15,605 nucleotides of DNA from B75-G9 sp964564905 (GTDB taxonomy: Archaea; Hadarchaeota; Hadarchaeia; Hadarchaeales; Hadarchaeaceae). Below are positions 7,637 through 13,990 of the stretch, one piece after another (within the stretch, counting starts at the first letter, position 1; every line of letters begins with the position of its first letter). A program made the translations under genes and the position numbers. The notes under the pieces are model-generated. The model was not told the DNA's origin and made no database searches. It worked only from the letters and a program-made list of their open reading frames with translations. Location: positions 1 to 15,605 of the forward strand of contig CAZMCI010000024.1 of the NCBI GenBank assembly GCA_964564905.1, written 5' to 3'.

Positions 7637-7654
7637 ATAGGCAAAGCCGCCTAT
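7637..7654 (+). terminator. Hairpin just after the transposase gene
   Basis: ATAGGC-AAAGCC-GCCTAT forms a six-pair stem with a six-base loop, starting four bases after the transposase stop. It has no clear T-run, so it could be a weak terminator or a relic of the element's end. Confidence 0.35.
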
Positions 7655-7664
7655 CTCGAAACCC

Positions 7665-7671
7665 TTTTATA
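7665..7671 (+). promoter_or_regulatory. TATA box of the ribbon-helix-helix gene
   Basis: TTTTATA lies about 55 bases before the ATG at 7722, predicting a transcript start near 7692-7696. The distance leaves a short leader containing the GGAGG ribosome-binding site. Confidence 0.5.
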
Positions 7672-7701
7672 CCAGCTGCCATATAGATGGATTGTAGCTG
7701 G
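7672..7701 (+). promoter_or_regulatory. Nested inverted repeat, candidate operator
   Basis: CCAGCT (7672-7677) pairs with AGCTGG (7696-7701), and inside them CCAT (7679-7682) pairs with ATGG (7687-7690). The element lies directly after the TATA box and covers the predicted transcript start. A DNA-binding dimer could block transcription here. The small ribbon-helix-helix protein encoded just downstream is the natural candidate. Confidence 0.4.
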
Positions 7702-7721
7702 AGGGTAAAAGGAGGCTGAAA

Positions 7722-7904
7722 ATGGTCGAAAAAAAAGCCGAAGTTCGGGTTTTCGTGGATGGGTTGTATCTCAAGATCATTGACGACCTCATCACTGCGG
7801 AATACGGCACAAACCGCAGCGAGGTCGTCCGCAAGATGATTCATGACTGGGTCATGGAAAAGGTCGGCTTCAAAGGATTGATGGATTACAAGAAAAAGAA
7901 ATGA
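7722..7904 (+). CDS. Ribbon-helix-helix (CopG/MetJ-type) DNA-binding protein
   Basis: This 60-residue protein fits the ribbon-helix-helix fold. A short N-terminal strand (AEVRVFVDG) is followed by helix A (LYLKIIDDLITAEY), a turn (GTNRSE) and helix B (VVRKMIHDWVMEKV), with a basic tail (MDYKKKK). Such proteins bind DNA as dimers, inserting the paired strands into the major groove, and commonly repress their own promoters. The ATG at 7722 follows GGAGG (7711-7715) at ideal spacing. A TATA box and nested inverted repeat precede it. It does not sit next to an obvious toxin gene, so a toxin-antitoxin role is not supported. It stands alone between a transposase and a convergent PHP gene. Confidence 0.75.
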   Translation: MVEKKAEVRVFVDGLYLKIIDDLITAEYGTNRSEVVRKMIHDWVMEKVGFKGLMDYKKKK

Positions 7905-7953
7905 TAACTCACGGTCACCCCACCTCCTCGGTCCAGCCTCCAAAAGGGGTGTC

Positions 7954-7980
7954 AGGCGGGAAGGCGATGTCTTCCCGCCT
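7954..7980. terminator. Strong bidirectional hairpin between convergent genes
   Basis: AGGCGGGAAG (7954-7963) and CTTCCCGCCT (7971-7980) form a perfect ten-pair stem with a seven-base loop. The hairpin lies between the convergent ribbon-helix-helix and PHP genes and could end or stabilise both transcripts. Long T-runs are absent. Confidence 0.55.
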
Positions 7981-7986
7981 TAACCA

Positions 7987-8622
7987 TCATCGCCTCTGGA
8001 CGAGCTTCTGGATGGCTCGCCAGAGGAAGCTCGGGAGGGGAAGGGTCCGCCCTTCAATCGATGTCTCCCCCCTCTTAATTTGTTCCAGAACGCACTCGAT
8101 TTTGGGCGGACAGTTGACTCGTGTGTATGCCAGCCCTATTTCATCGCATCGGTGAGCGTCCGACCCTGCAACCACCGGAATTTTGTTGAGTTTGGCATAT
8201 CTCTGAGCCAGCGGGTTGCTCAAAAAAAGGGCACGTGAGTTGAGCCCCTCGATCGCGTCAAATTTGGCCTTGTGCACGAGTCCGGGTTTTCGTCCAAACG
8301 CGAAAGGATGAGCGGCGATAGCCACGCCCCCCTGTTCCTTTATCAGTTCCACAGTTTTTTCTGCGCTCATGTGTTTTGGAACCGGTTTTTTTATTCCAAG
8401 CCCGACGATGTGACAATCCCTACTCGTGATCTCGATCCCGGGGATAACCAGAAATCTGCCTTTTGAAAATCTTCCAGCTTCCGCGTGCCCTGCAATGGTA
8501 TTGTGGTCGGTAATGGCTATTCCATCGAGTCCCTTGGCCTTCGCCGCTTTTACGGCTTCTTTTAGAGAGCAGTGCCCGTCCTGGGAGTACGTGGTATGAA
8601 CGTGCAGGTCGAGACGCAGCAG
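7987..8622 (-). CDS. PHP-domain metal-dependent phosphoesterase, apparent CTG start
   Basis: The PHP superfamily hydrolyses phosphoesters using a multinuclear metal site. Counting from CTG at 8622 the protein has 211 residues with the full set of ligands: H7-V-H9 in LDLHVHTTYSQDG, D15, D39-H40 in ITDHNT, E64 in PGIEIT, H105 in AAHPF, E125, and D155-A-H157 in GSDAH. No ATG, GTG or TTG occurs in frame between the MetRS stop (8623-8625) and Met85. A start at Met85 would remove half the metal site. AAGGTGA lies five bases before the CTG, and LLRLDLHVHTTYS matches the usual beginning of such proteins (MLRLDLHVHT). The gene is therefore placed directly after MetRS with no spacer and in the same frame. 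It is likely co-translated with MetRS. The physiological substrate is unknown. Confidence 0.85.
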   Translation of the reverse strand: MLRLDLHVHTTYSQDGHCSLKEAVKAAKAKGLDGIAITDHNTIAGHAEAGRFSKGRFLVIPGIEITSRDCHIVGLGIKKPVPKHMSAEKTVELIKEQGGVAIAAHPFAFGRKPGLVHKAKFDAIEGLNSRALFLSNPLAQRYAKLNKIPVVAGSDAHRCDEIGLAYTRVNCPPKIECVLEQIKRGETSIEGRTLPLPSFLWRAIQKLVQRR

Positions 8623-10434
8623 CTATCTCACCTTTGACCCTGGTTTAACGTCTCTGTCCGGTACCAAGATGGAGATACCCTTTTCATCCTCAGCCGCCAG
8701 GAGCATGCCTTGGGATGTGACACCCATTAACTTTGCGGGTTTGAGATTTGTGATCACGGCAACGTTTTTCCCGATTAGATCCGCCGGAGAATAGTGCTCC
8801 GAAACACCGGCCACGAGCGTGCGTGCCTCTTTTCCCATATCCACTTCAAGCTTCACCAATTTTCTGGACCCCTGAACCTTTTCCGCCGATTTTATCTTAC
8901 CTACTCGGATGTCCAGTTTTTCAAATTCCTCTATCGAGATAAGTTCACGATTTTCATGCTTCAGATCGCTTTCTCTGATTTTCGTGAAGAGGATCGACGG
9001 TTTTCCTATCTCATGGCCGGGTTCTAGATCAAAGCATTTCGCCTGATTCCAGCTCGTGATTTTTATTCCAAGTTGTTCGGCCATGTTTTCTGAAGTTGAT
9101 GGCATGAACGGTGACAGGGTCACGCACAGCACTTTCACCAAGTTGGCACAGTTGAAGATACAGTTTGCGGTTTTTTGAGGTTCTTTTTTCAGAGTTTTCC
9201 ACGGTTTAAAAGATTGAAAATATTCATTTCCGCGTCTAGCCATGCTCATTATCTCCTCCAACACCTGGCTCAATTTTAGCTCGTTGAACAATTGCTCGAT
9301 TTTCTCCACTCGATTCAGTATTTCCGCCTCAAATTTCTTGTCCACCTTCCCATCAGGTAACTTGCCGTCAAACCTCGTCTCGGTGAATGTCAACACGCGA
9401 TGAACAAAGTTTCCCAGCACGTCAGCGAGTTCGTCGTTTAACCGAACACGGAGCCCACGTTCTGAGAAATCTCCATCCTGTCCAAAGGAGATCTCACGCA
9501 TGAGAAAGTATCGAAGCACGTCCGCCGAGTACTTCTCAGCCAGATAAATTGGGTCTATGACATTTCCCAGGGACTTGCTGATCTTCTTTCCATCGATCGT
9601 CAGAAACCCGTGAGCGAAGATCTGTTTGGGTAATTCGTATCCGCCGGAGAGCAACAGGCTGGGCCAGATAACGCAGTGGAAACGAAGAATGTCCTTGGCG
9701 ATGATGTGGACATCGGCAGGCCAATACTGCCGCGGTAGGAGATAGTTGCACAATGCGTCAAGCCAAACCCAAATGGTCTGTGTGGGATCATCAGGAGTTT
9801 TTATCCCCCATTCCAGCTTTGGGCGTGTCACGCTGATGTCCTTCAGACCGCCCTTCAAAAAGCTCACGACTTCTTTCCTGCGCGCCTCGGGCTGAATGAA
9901 CTCTGGATGTGCCTCTATGTGCTTTAAGATTCTGTCCCGGTATTTCGAAAGCCTGAAAAAATAGTTTTCCTCCTTTACCCGTCTTGGCTTTTTTTGATGA
10001 AGAGGACATTTTCCGTCGACAAGGTCCCCCTCGGCGATGTACGTTTCGCATCCGTCGCAGTAAAGTCCTTCATATACTCCTTTGTATATGTCTCCACGGT
10101 TCTTGATCCTTCTGAAAAGCTCATGAACGTTCTCTCGATGCCGTTCCTCTGTGGTCCGTATAAAATCGTCGTAGCTGATGTTCAAGAGATTCCACGTTTT
10201 TATCCACTGCTTGGCCATCGAGTCTGCGTACTCTTGGATGTTTTTGAAACCCTTCTCCCTGGCCGCCTGTATCGTTTTGATGGAGTTCTCGTCTAGTCCT
10301 GTGAGGAAAAATACGTCGTCTCCCCTTAAGCGGTGCCACCGTGCTATCACATCTGCGGCAACCGTCGTGTAAGCGTGTCCCACGTGGGGCGTGGCGTTTA
10401 TATAGTAGATAGGGGTCGTGACGTAAAACTTCAT
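8623..10434 (-). CDS. metG: Methionyl-tRNA synthetase, bacterial-like, with C-terminal tRNA-binding domain
   Basis: This class I synthetase charges tRNA-Met with methionine. Starting at ATG 10434, about eight bases after GGAGG, it has 603 residues. TTPIYYINATPHVGHAYTT carries the HIGH motif (HVGH, 17-20). One zinc knuckle is formed by C126, C129, C143 and H146. IWVWLDALCNYL is the WLDA region, KISKS (284-288) is the KMSKS loop, and a helical anticodon domain follows. Residues about 502-603 form the EMAPII-like OB fold (KLDIRVGKI, TNLKPAKLMGVTSQGM). The YYxNxxPHxGHAYTT signature and single zinc knuckle resemble bacterial Thermotoga/Bacillus-type MetRS rather than the usual archaeal form, suggesting transfer. 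The usual DEHG is DENS (48-51). A PHP gene follows without a gap. Confidence 0.95.
   Translation of the reverse strand: MKFYVTTPIYYINATPHVGHAYTTVAADVIARWHRLRGDDVFFLTGLDENSIKTIQAAREKGFKNIQEYADSMAKQWIKTWNLLNISYDDFIRTTEERHRENVHELFRRIKNRGDIYKGVYEGLYCDGCETYIAEGDLVDGKCPLHQKKPRRVKEENYFFRLSKYRDRILKHIEAHPEFIQPEARRKEVVSFLKGGLKDISVTRPKLEWGIKTPDDPTQTIWVWLDALCNYLLPRQYWPADVHIIAKDILRFHCVIWPSLLLSGGYELPKQIFAHGFLTIDGKKISKSLGNVIDPIYLAEKYSADVLRYFLMREISFGQDGDFSERGLRVRLNDELADVLGNFVHRVLTFTETRFDGKLPDGKVDKKFEAEILNRVEKIEQLFNELKLSQVLEEIMSMARRGNEYFQSFKPWKTLKKEPQKTANCIFNCANLVKVLCVTLSPFMPSTSENMAEQLGIKITSWNQAKCFDLEPGHEIGKPSILFTKIRESDLKHENRELISIEEFEKLDIRVGKIKSAEKVQGSRKLVKLEVDMGKEARTLVAGVSEHYSPADLIGKNVAVITNLKPAKLMGVTSQGMLLAAEDEKGISILVPDRDVKPGSKVR
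8628..8634 (-). promoter_or_regulatory. Ribosome-binding site for the CTG-started PHP gene
   Basis: AAGGTGA on the minus strand lies inside the last codons of the MetRS gene and five bases (GATAG, containing the MetRS stop) before CTG 8622. This spacing supports initiation at that non-canonical codon. Confidence 0.55.
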
Positions 10435-10489
10435 GGTTTCTCCCTCCATCTCTTATAGGGAAAAGAGGTTTAACTTTACCGCCGGGAAG

Positions 10490-10510
10490 CCCCTTCCCGA
10501 AAGGGAGGGG
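10490..10510 (+). other. GC-rich hairpin with GAAA tetraloop
   Basis: CCCC(T)TCCC-GAAA-GGGAGGGG forms a strong stem with one bulged T, closed by a GNRA-type GAAA loop when read on the plus strand. A tetraloop of this kind suggests plus-strand RNA structure. It lies 56-76 bases upstream of the MetRS start on the opposite strand, and just before the tnpB relic. It may be part of the relic's RNA or an IS605-type end hairpin. Confidence 0.4.
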
Positions 10511-10511
10511 T

Positions 10512-10768
10512 GAAAAGGTAACCCGCAGCTCTCGGTTTTGGTTGGGTCCGGTTTTGAGCTGGATGAAGCCGGGGAGAACCCCACAGGGCATCCTGGGGGT
10601 GTTCAACAGAGGGCACGTGGGATTCCTGCGGGGTCTTTTGGATAGGAGAGGGATGGCCTGAAGCGACGCTGTGGAGACGGAGCCCCTGCTCGACGTCCCG
10701 GCGCAAGCCGCGGCTGAAATCCTGTCGCTGAAGCAGGAAGCTCCCCGCGAAAGCTGGAGATAGTTCAC
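10512..10768 (+). pseudogene. IS605-family tnpB tail / omega-RNA remnant
   Basis: The gap between the MetRS start and the DJ-1 gene holds no intact gene but carries an IS605-type signature. From 10665 to the TAG at 10761 the frame reads DAVETEPLLDVPAQAAAEIL then SLKQEAPRESWR. The VETEPL and KQEAP motifs are typical of archaeal IS1341-type TnpB C-terminal tails, which overlap the omega-RNA. The nucleotide end (GAAGCTCC...GGAGATAGTTCAC, closing at 10768) looks like the usual right-end hairpin followed by TAGTTCAC. The same frame is open back to about 10479 except for a TGA at 10659, but lacks the RuvC and zinc-finger parts. It may be a dead relic or a retained guide-RNA locus. The first part (10512-10660) is less certain than the tail. 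Confidence 0.6.
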
Positions 10769-10884
10769 AGCTAGTCATGGGCCATTATCCAACTGGCAAA
10801 AACAAGAGCATGCCAAAGACCCTACGGGTGTTTTCTCGCAATTATTTTAATCTATCTCCTCAAATAATCTTAGAGGTGAGATGT

Positions 10885-11397
10885 ATGGCAAAGGTGTTGC
10901 TTATAATAGCACCCGAGAATTTCAGGGATGAAGAGCTTTTGCATACTAAGGAGGAACTGGAACGCGCAGGCGTGCAAACAGCTGTAGCCAGCAAAAAAAC
11001 AGGCGAGGCGAAAGGTAAGCTTGGAGCCAGAGTAAATGTCTCTCTCGCTTTGGACAATGTGAGAGTGGATGATTACGACGGGGTGGTTTTTGTCGGCGGT
11101 CCGGGAGCGGAGATATATTTCCACGACGAGAAAGCGCACTCAATAGCGAGGGAAACATCCAGCAAGGGCAAGGTGGTAAGCGCCATCTGCATTGCTCCCG
11201 TAACGCTGGCAAATGCAGGTGTTTTAAGCGGAAAGAGGGCCACAGTGTGGAACGGAGAATACATCAAAAAGCTGGAGGCCAAAGGGGCAACTTACACCGG
11301 AAAGTCAGTAGAAATAGACGGAAATGTCATTACCGCGAATGGTCCCCATGCGGCCAGGGACTTTGGACGCGCGATAGCCAATGCTGTAAAAGGTTAG
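10885..11397 (+). CDS. DJ-1/PfpI family protein
   Basis: This 170-residue protein belongs to the DJ-1/PfpI/ThiJ group of flavodoxin-like proteins. Members act as glyoxalases, deglycases or stress proteins. APENFRDEEL carries the conserved Glu (E16 or E17). YDGVVFVGGPGAEIYFHDE is the central strand-loop. SAICIAP holds the probable nucleophile Cys102 in the elbow, followed by TLANAGVLSGKRATVW. The residue after Cys is Ile, not the His of the common CHG form, so chemistry may differ. The ATG at 10885 has GAGGTGA at ideal spacing; an ATG at 10881 is out of frame. It leads an operon with the deaminase gene, whose ribosome-binding site overlaps its stop. The link with SAH recycling is unexplained. 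Confidence 0.88.
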   Translation: MAKVLLIIAPENFRDEELLHTKEELERAGVQTAVASKKTGEAKGKLGARVNVSLALDNVRVDDYDGVVFVGGPGAEIYFHDEKAHSIARETSSKGKVVSAICIAPVTLANAGVLSGKRATVWNGEYIKKLEAKGATYTGKSVEIDGNVITANGPHAARDFGRAIANAVKG

Positions 11398-11405
11398 GTG
11401 GAAGA

Positions 11406-12716
11406 TTGGCCGATATCCTGATCAAAGATGGCCATATTGTTACGATGGACCCTCGCCGAAGAGTTATCAAGGGTGGCTCAGTCGCTATTGAAGAAAGTAG
11501 AATAGTCAGCGTGGGGGAGAAACCCAGAGAGAAAGCGGATACAGTGATCGATGCGAAAGGAAAGATAGTCCTTCCGGGCTTGATCAACGCTCACACCCAT
11601 CTTTCCATGACCCTGCTCCGGGGGATAGCAGATGACATGCCCCTAATGGAATGGCTCAAAACTAAAATTTGGCCGATTGAAAAAAATCTCACTCCTGAGG
11701 ACTGCTACACAGGAGCGCTTCTAGGTTGTCTGGAGATGATAAAGTCCGGTACAACGTGTTTTGCTGACCAATATTTCCACATGGATCGGGTGGCAGAGGC
11801 CGTGGAGAAATCAGGGATCCGCGGGGTCCTGTCCTATGGGATAATTGAACTGGAAGATCCCGAACGTGGGGAGAGGGAGATCCGAACCGGGGAAAAACTA
11901 GTAAAGGAATGGCACGGAGAGGCAGACGGGCGGATTTTGACCATGTTTGGACCCCACGCTCCGTACACGTGCTCTCCGGAATGTCTCATGAAAGTCAAAG
12001 AGCTTGCGGAAAAGCACGAGGTCGGCATTCACATTCATCTTTCGGAGACCAAGGATGAGGTGAACCAGTCGCTGGAGAAATATGGGAAGCGTCCCGTGGA
12101 GCATTTGGATTCGATAGGCTTTCTAGGTCCAGAGGTGCTCGCCGCGCACTGCGTGTGGTTGAACGAAAAGGAGATAGAGACCCTGCGAAGGCGAAGGGTC
12201 AAACCTGTGCATAATCCGGTAAGCAACATGAAGTTGGCTTCTGGAGTTGCCCCAGTTCCGGAAATGCTCTCCGCAGGGATACCGGTCGCGCTGGGAACGG
12301 ACGGGGCGACATCGAACAACACCTTGGACATGTTCGAGGAGATGAAGTTCGGAGCGCTGCTGAGCAAGGTCCACAAACTGGATCCAAGAAAAATCCCGGC
12401 ATTGACCGCTCTGGAGATGGCCACGATCAACGGGGCGAAAGCCTTGGGGTTGGAAAAAGATCTCGGTTCTGTGGAGGTGGGGAAGTTGGCAGATTTGGTC
12501 CTGGTGGACGTGAGGAAGCCCCATCTCTCCCCGCTACACAGTGCGATCTCCCACCTCGTCTACGGGGCCACAGGTGGAGATGTGGATACCACCATCGTCC
12601 ACGGAAAGATACTGATGCTAAATCGCAGAGTCTTGACCCTCGATGAGGAAAGGGTCTTGAGAGATGCCCAAGAAGCTGCCGAGGAGCTGCTTGCCCGGGG
12701 AGGAGAGAAAAAGTGA
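11406..12716 (+). CDS. dadD: SAH/5'-deoxyadenosine/MTA deaminase (DadD/MtaD-type amidohydrolase)
   Basis: This zinc amidohydrolase deaminates adenosine-type compounds such as S-adenosylhomocysteine, methylthioadenosine and 5'-deoxyadenosine to inosine forms. The 436-residue protein starts at TTG 11406, five or so bases after GGTGG, only eight bases beyond the DJ-1 stop. Metal and catalytic marks are NAHTHLSMTLLRG (H63, H65), GPHAPYTCS (H184), GIHIHLSETKDE (H211, E214), LAAHCVWL (H248) and ALGTDGATSNN (D299). An N-terminal beta domain (ADILIKDGHIVTMD) and GKLADLVLVD near the C-terminus complete the fold. It overlaps the next gene, an SAH hydrolase homologue, by four bases. In methanogens DadD turns SAH into S-inosylhomocysteine, which a SAHH homologue then cleaves; this gene pair fits that route. 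Exact substrate preference cannot be read. Confidence 0.9.
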   Translation: MADILIKDGHIVTMDPRRRVIKGGSVAIEESRIVSVGEKPREKADTVIDAKGKIVLPGLINAHTHLSMTLLRGIADDMPLMEWLKTKIWPIEKNLTPEDCYTGALLGCLEMIKSGTTCFADQYFHMDRVAEAVEKSGIRGVLSYGIIELEDPERGEREIRTGEKLVKEWHGEADGRILTMFGPHAPYTCSPECLMKVKELAEKHEVGIHIHLSETKDEVNQSLEKYGKRPVEHLDSIGFLGPEVLAAHCVWLNEKEIETLRRRRVKPVHNPVSNMKLASGVAPVPEMLSAGIPVALGTDGATSNNTLDMFEEMKFGALLSKVHKLDPRKIPALTALEMATINGAKALGLEKDLGSVEVGKLADLVLVDVRKPHLSPLHSAISHLVYGATGGDVDTTIVHGKILMLNRRVLTLDEERVLRDAQEAAEELLARGGEKK

Positions 12717-13966
12717 GGCTCAACATCTCCGCGCTTGCCCCTGTGGGAAAGCGTCAGATAGAGTGGGCGGAACGACATATGCCGGTCATGATGGCCATAC
12801 GCAGGGAGATGTCCAGAAAAAAACCGCTGGAGGGGTTACGGGTTGGGATGACGCTTCACGTGGAGGCGAAGACCGCCGCCTTGGTCAGGACCTTAGTTGC
12901 AGGTGGGGCTGAGGTCTCCATCTCTGGATGTAACCCTCTCTCCACAAAGGATGAGGTGGTAGCCGCACTGTCGAGCGAAGGTATAAGCGTGCACGCTTGG
13001 CGCGGGCAGAGCGAAAGGGATTATTACGCCAATATCAATCGGGTTCTCGATCATCGTCCGAATATACTTATTGATGATGGGGCCGATCTGATCTCGACGG
13101 TTCACTCCAAGCGTCAAGAACAAATTGACGATATCATCGGCGGATGTGAGGAGACAACTACTGGTGTGAACAGGTTGAGAGCCATGGCGGCCGATGGCGT
13201 GCTGAGGTTTCCAGTCATGGCCGTGAACGATACGCCAGCCAAGCGTCTGTTCGACAATCGTTTCGGAACCGCGGAATCAACCCTTCAGGGGATAATGACG
13301 GCCACGAACACCCTGATAGCCGGCAAACATGTCGTCGTGGTTGGTTACGGATTTGTGGGACGCGGTATCGCATCCCGTGCCAAGGGCATGGGTGCAATCG
13401 TAACGGTGGTGGAAACGGATCCAATCAGGGCACTCGAAGCGGCGATGGACGGTTTCAAGGTAGCGAAGGTGAGCGAGGTCTGCAGGGCCGGTGATATCTT
13501 CATAACCACTACGGGAAGCATCAACGTCATCAGAAAGGAGCACATAGCAAAAATGAAGGACGGTGCCATTCTGTCAAACTCGGGCCATTTCAACGTTGAG
13601 ATAGACATACCGGCCCTTTCCAAGCTTTCCGTGAGAAAGCGCGATATTCTGGATGACGTGACCGAGTTTCAGCTCAGAGATGGGAGGCGGATATATCTCC
13701 TTGCGGAGGGGCGTTTGGTCAATCTTGCCGGCAAACGTTCGCTTGGTCATCCGATGGAGATAATGGATATGAGCTTTTCTCTTCAGGCGTTGAGCGTTGA
13801 GTACTTGGTGGATCGGGGAGACACTCTGGAACCAAAAGTCCACGAAGTTCCGGAATGGATAGACAGGAAAGTTGCACGGCTGAAATTACGTTCCCTGGGA
13901 CTGAAATTGGAAAAACCTACCCCTGAACAGATCAAGTACAACCGATCGTGGCTTAGGGGCACGTAG
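12713..13966 (+). CDS. ahcY: S-adenosyl/S-inosyl-homocysteine hydrolase
   Basis: This NAD-dependent enzyme cleaves SAH, or S-inosylhomocysteine in some archaea, to homocysteine and the nucleoside. It has 417 residues, the usual archaeal length. Family residues are MTLHVEAKTA (H49), DDGADL (D121, D122), CEETTTGV (E146, E147), VNDTPAKRLFDN (K177, D181, N182), the Rossmann loop GYGFVG (211-216), NSGHFNVEID (H292) and GHPMEIMDMSF (H346). The GTG start overlaps the deaminase stop (GTGA), with GGAGG shortly upstream, so translation is coupled to the deaminase. The pairing argues that S-inosylhomocysteine is a plausible natural substrate. NRFGTAEST differs from the more usual NRYGTGQST. The convergent aRF1 gene ends 24 bases beyond its stop. 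Confidence 0.95.
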   Translation: MRLNISALAPVGKRQIEWAERHMPVMMAIRREMSRKKPLEGLRVGMTLHVEAKTAALVRTLVAGGAEVSISGCNPLSTKDEVVAALSSEGISVHAWRGQSERDYYANINRVLDHRPNILIDDGADLISTVHSKRQEQIDDIIGGCEETTTGVNRLRAMAADGVLRFPVMAVNDTPAKRLFDNRFGTAESTLQGIMTATNTLIAGKHVVVVGYGFVGRGIASRAKGMGAIVTVVETDPIRALEAAMDGFKVAKVSEVCRAGDIFITTTGSINVIRKEHIAKMKDGAILSNSGHFNVEIDIPALSKLSVRKRDILDDVTEFQLRDGRRIYLLAEGRLVNLAGKRSLGHPMEIMDMSFSLQALSVEYLVDRGDTLEPKVHEVPEWIDRKVARLKLRSLGLKLEKPTPEQIKYNRSWLRGT

Positions 13967-13990
13967 GGGTCTCAACAAAAAATGGGGTCC

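Noticed and set aside
8623..8625. TAG read as pyrrolysine, making a MetRS-PHP fusion
   Set aside because: At least four other genes in the window end in TAG in positions fitting their family lengths, and MetRS is complete at this stop. A ribosome-binding site before CTG explains the PHP gene more simply.
10435..10449. Five-codon longer MetRS start at 10449
   Set aside because: The inner ATG at 10434 is preceded by GGAGG at good spacing and gives the normal family beginning.
10476..10778. 100-codon minus-strand frame upstream of MetRS
   Set aside because: It is the opposite strand of the GC-rich tnpB tail and hairpin, with no domain or ribosome-binding site.
11247..11405. Upstream extension of the deaminase reading frame
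   Set aside because: The extension lies inside the DJ-1 gene in another frame; the family alignment begins at the TTG at 11406, which has a ribosome-binding site.
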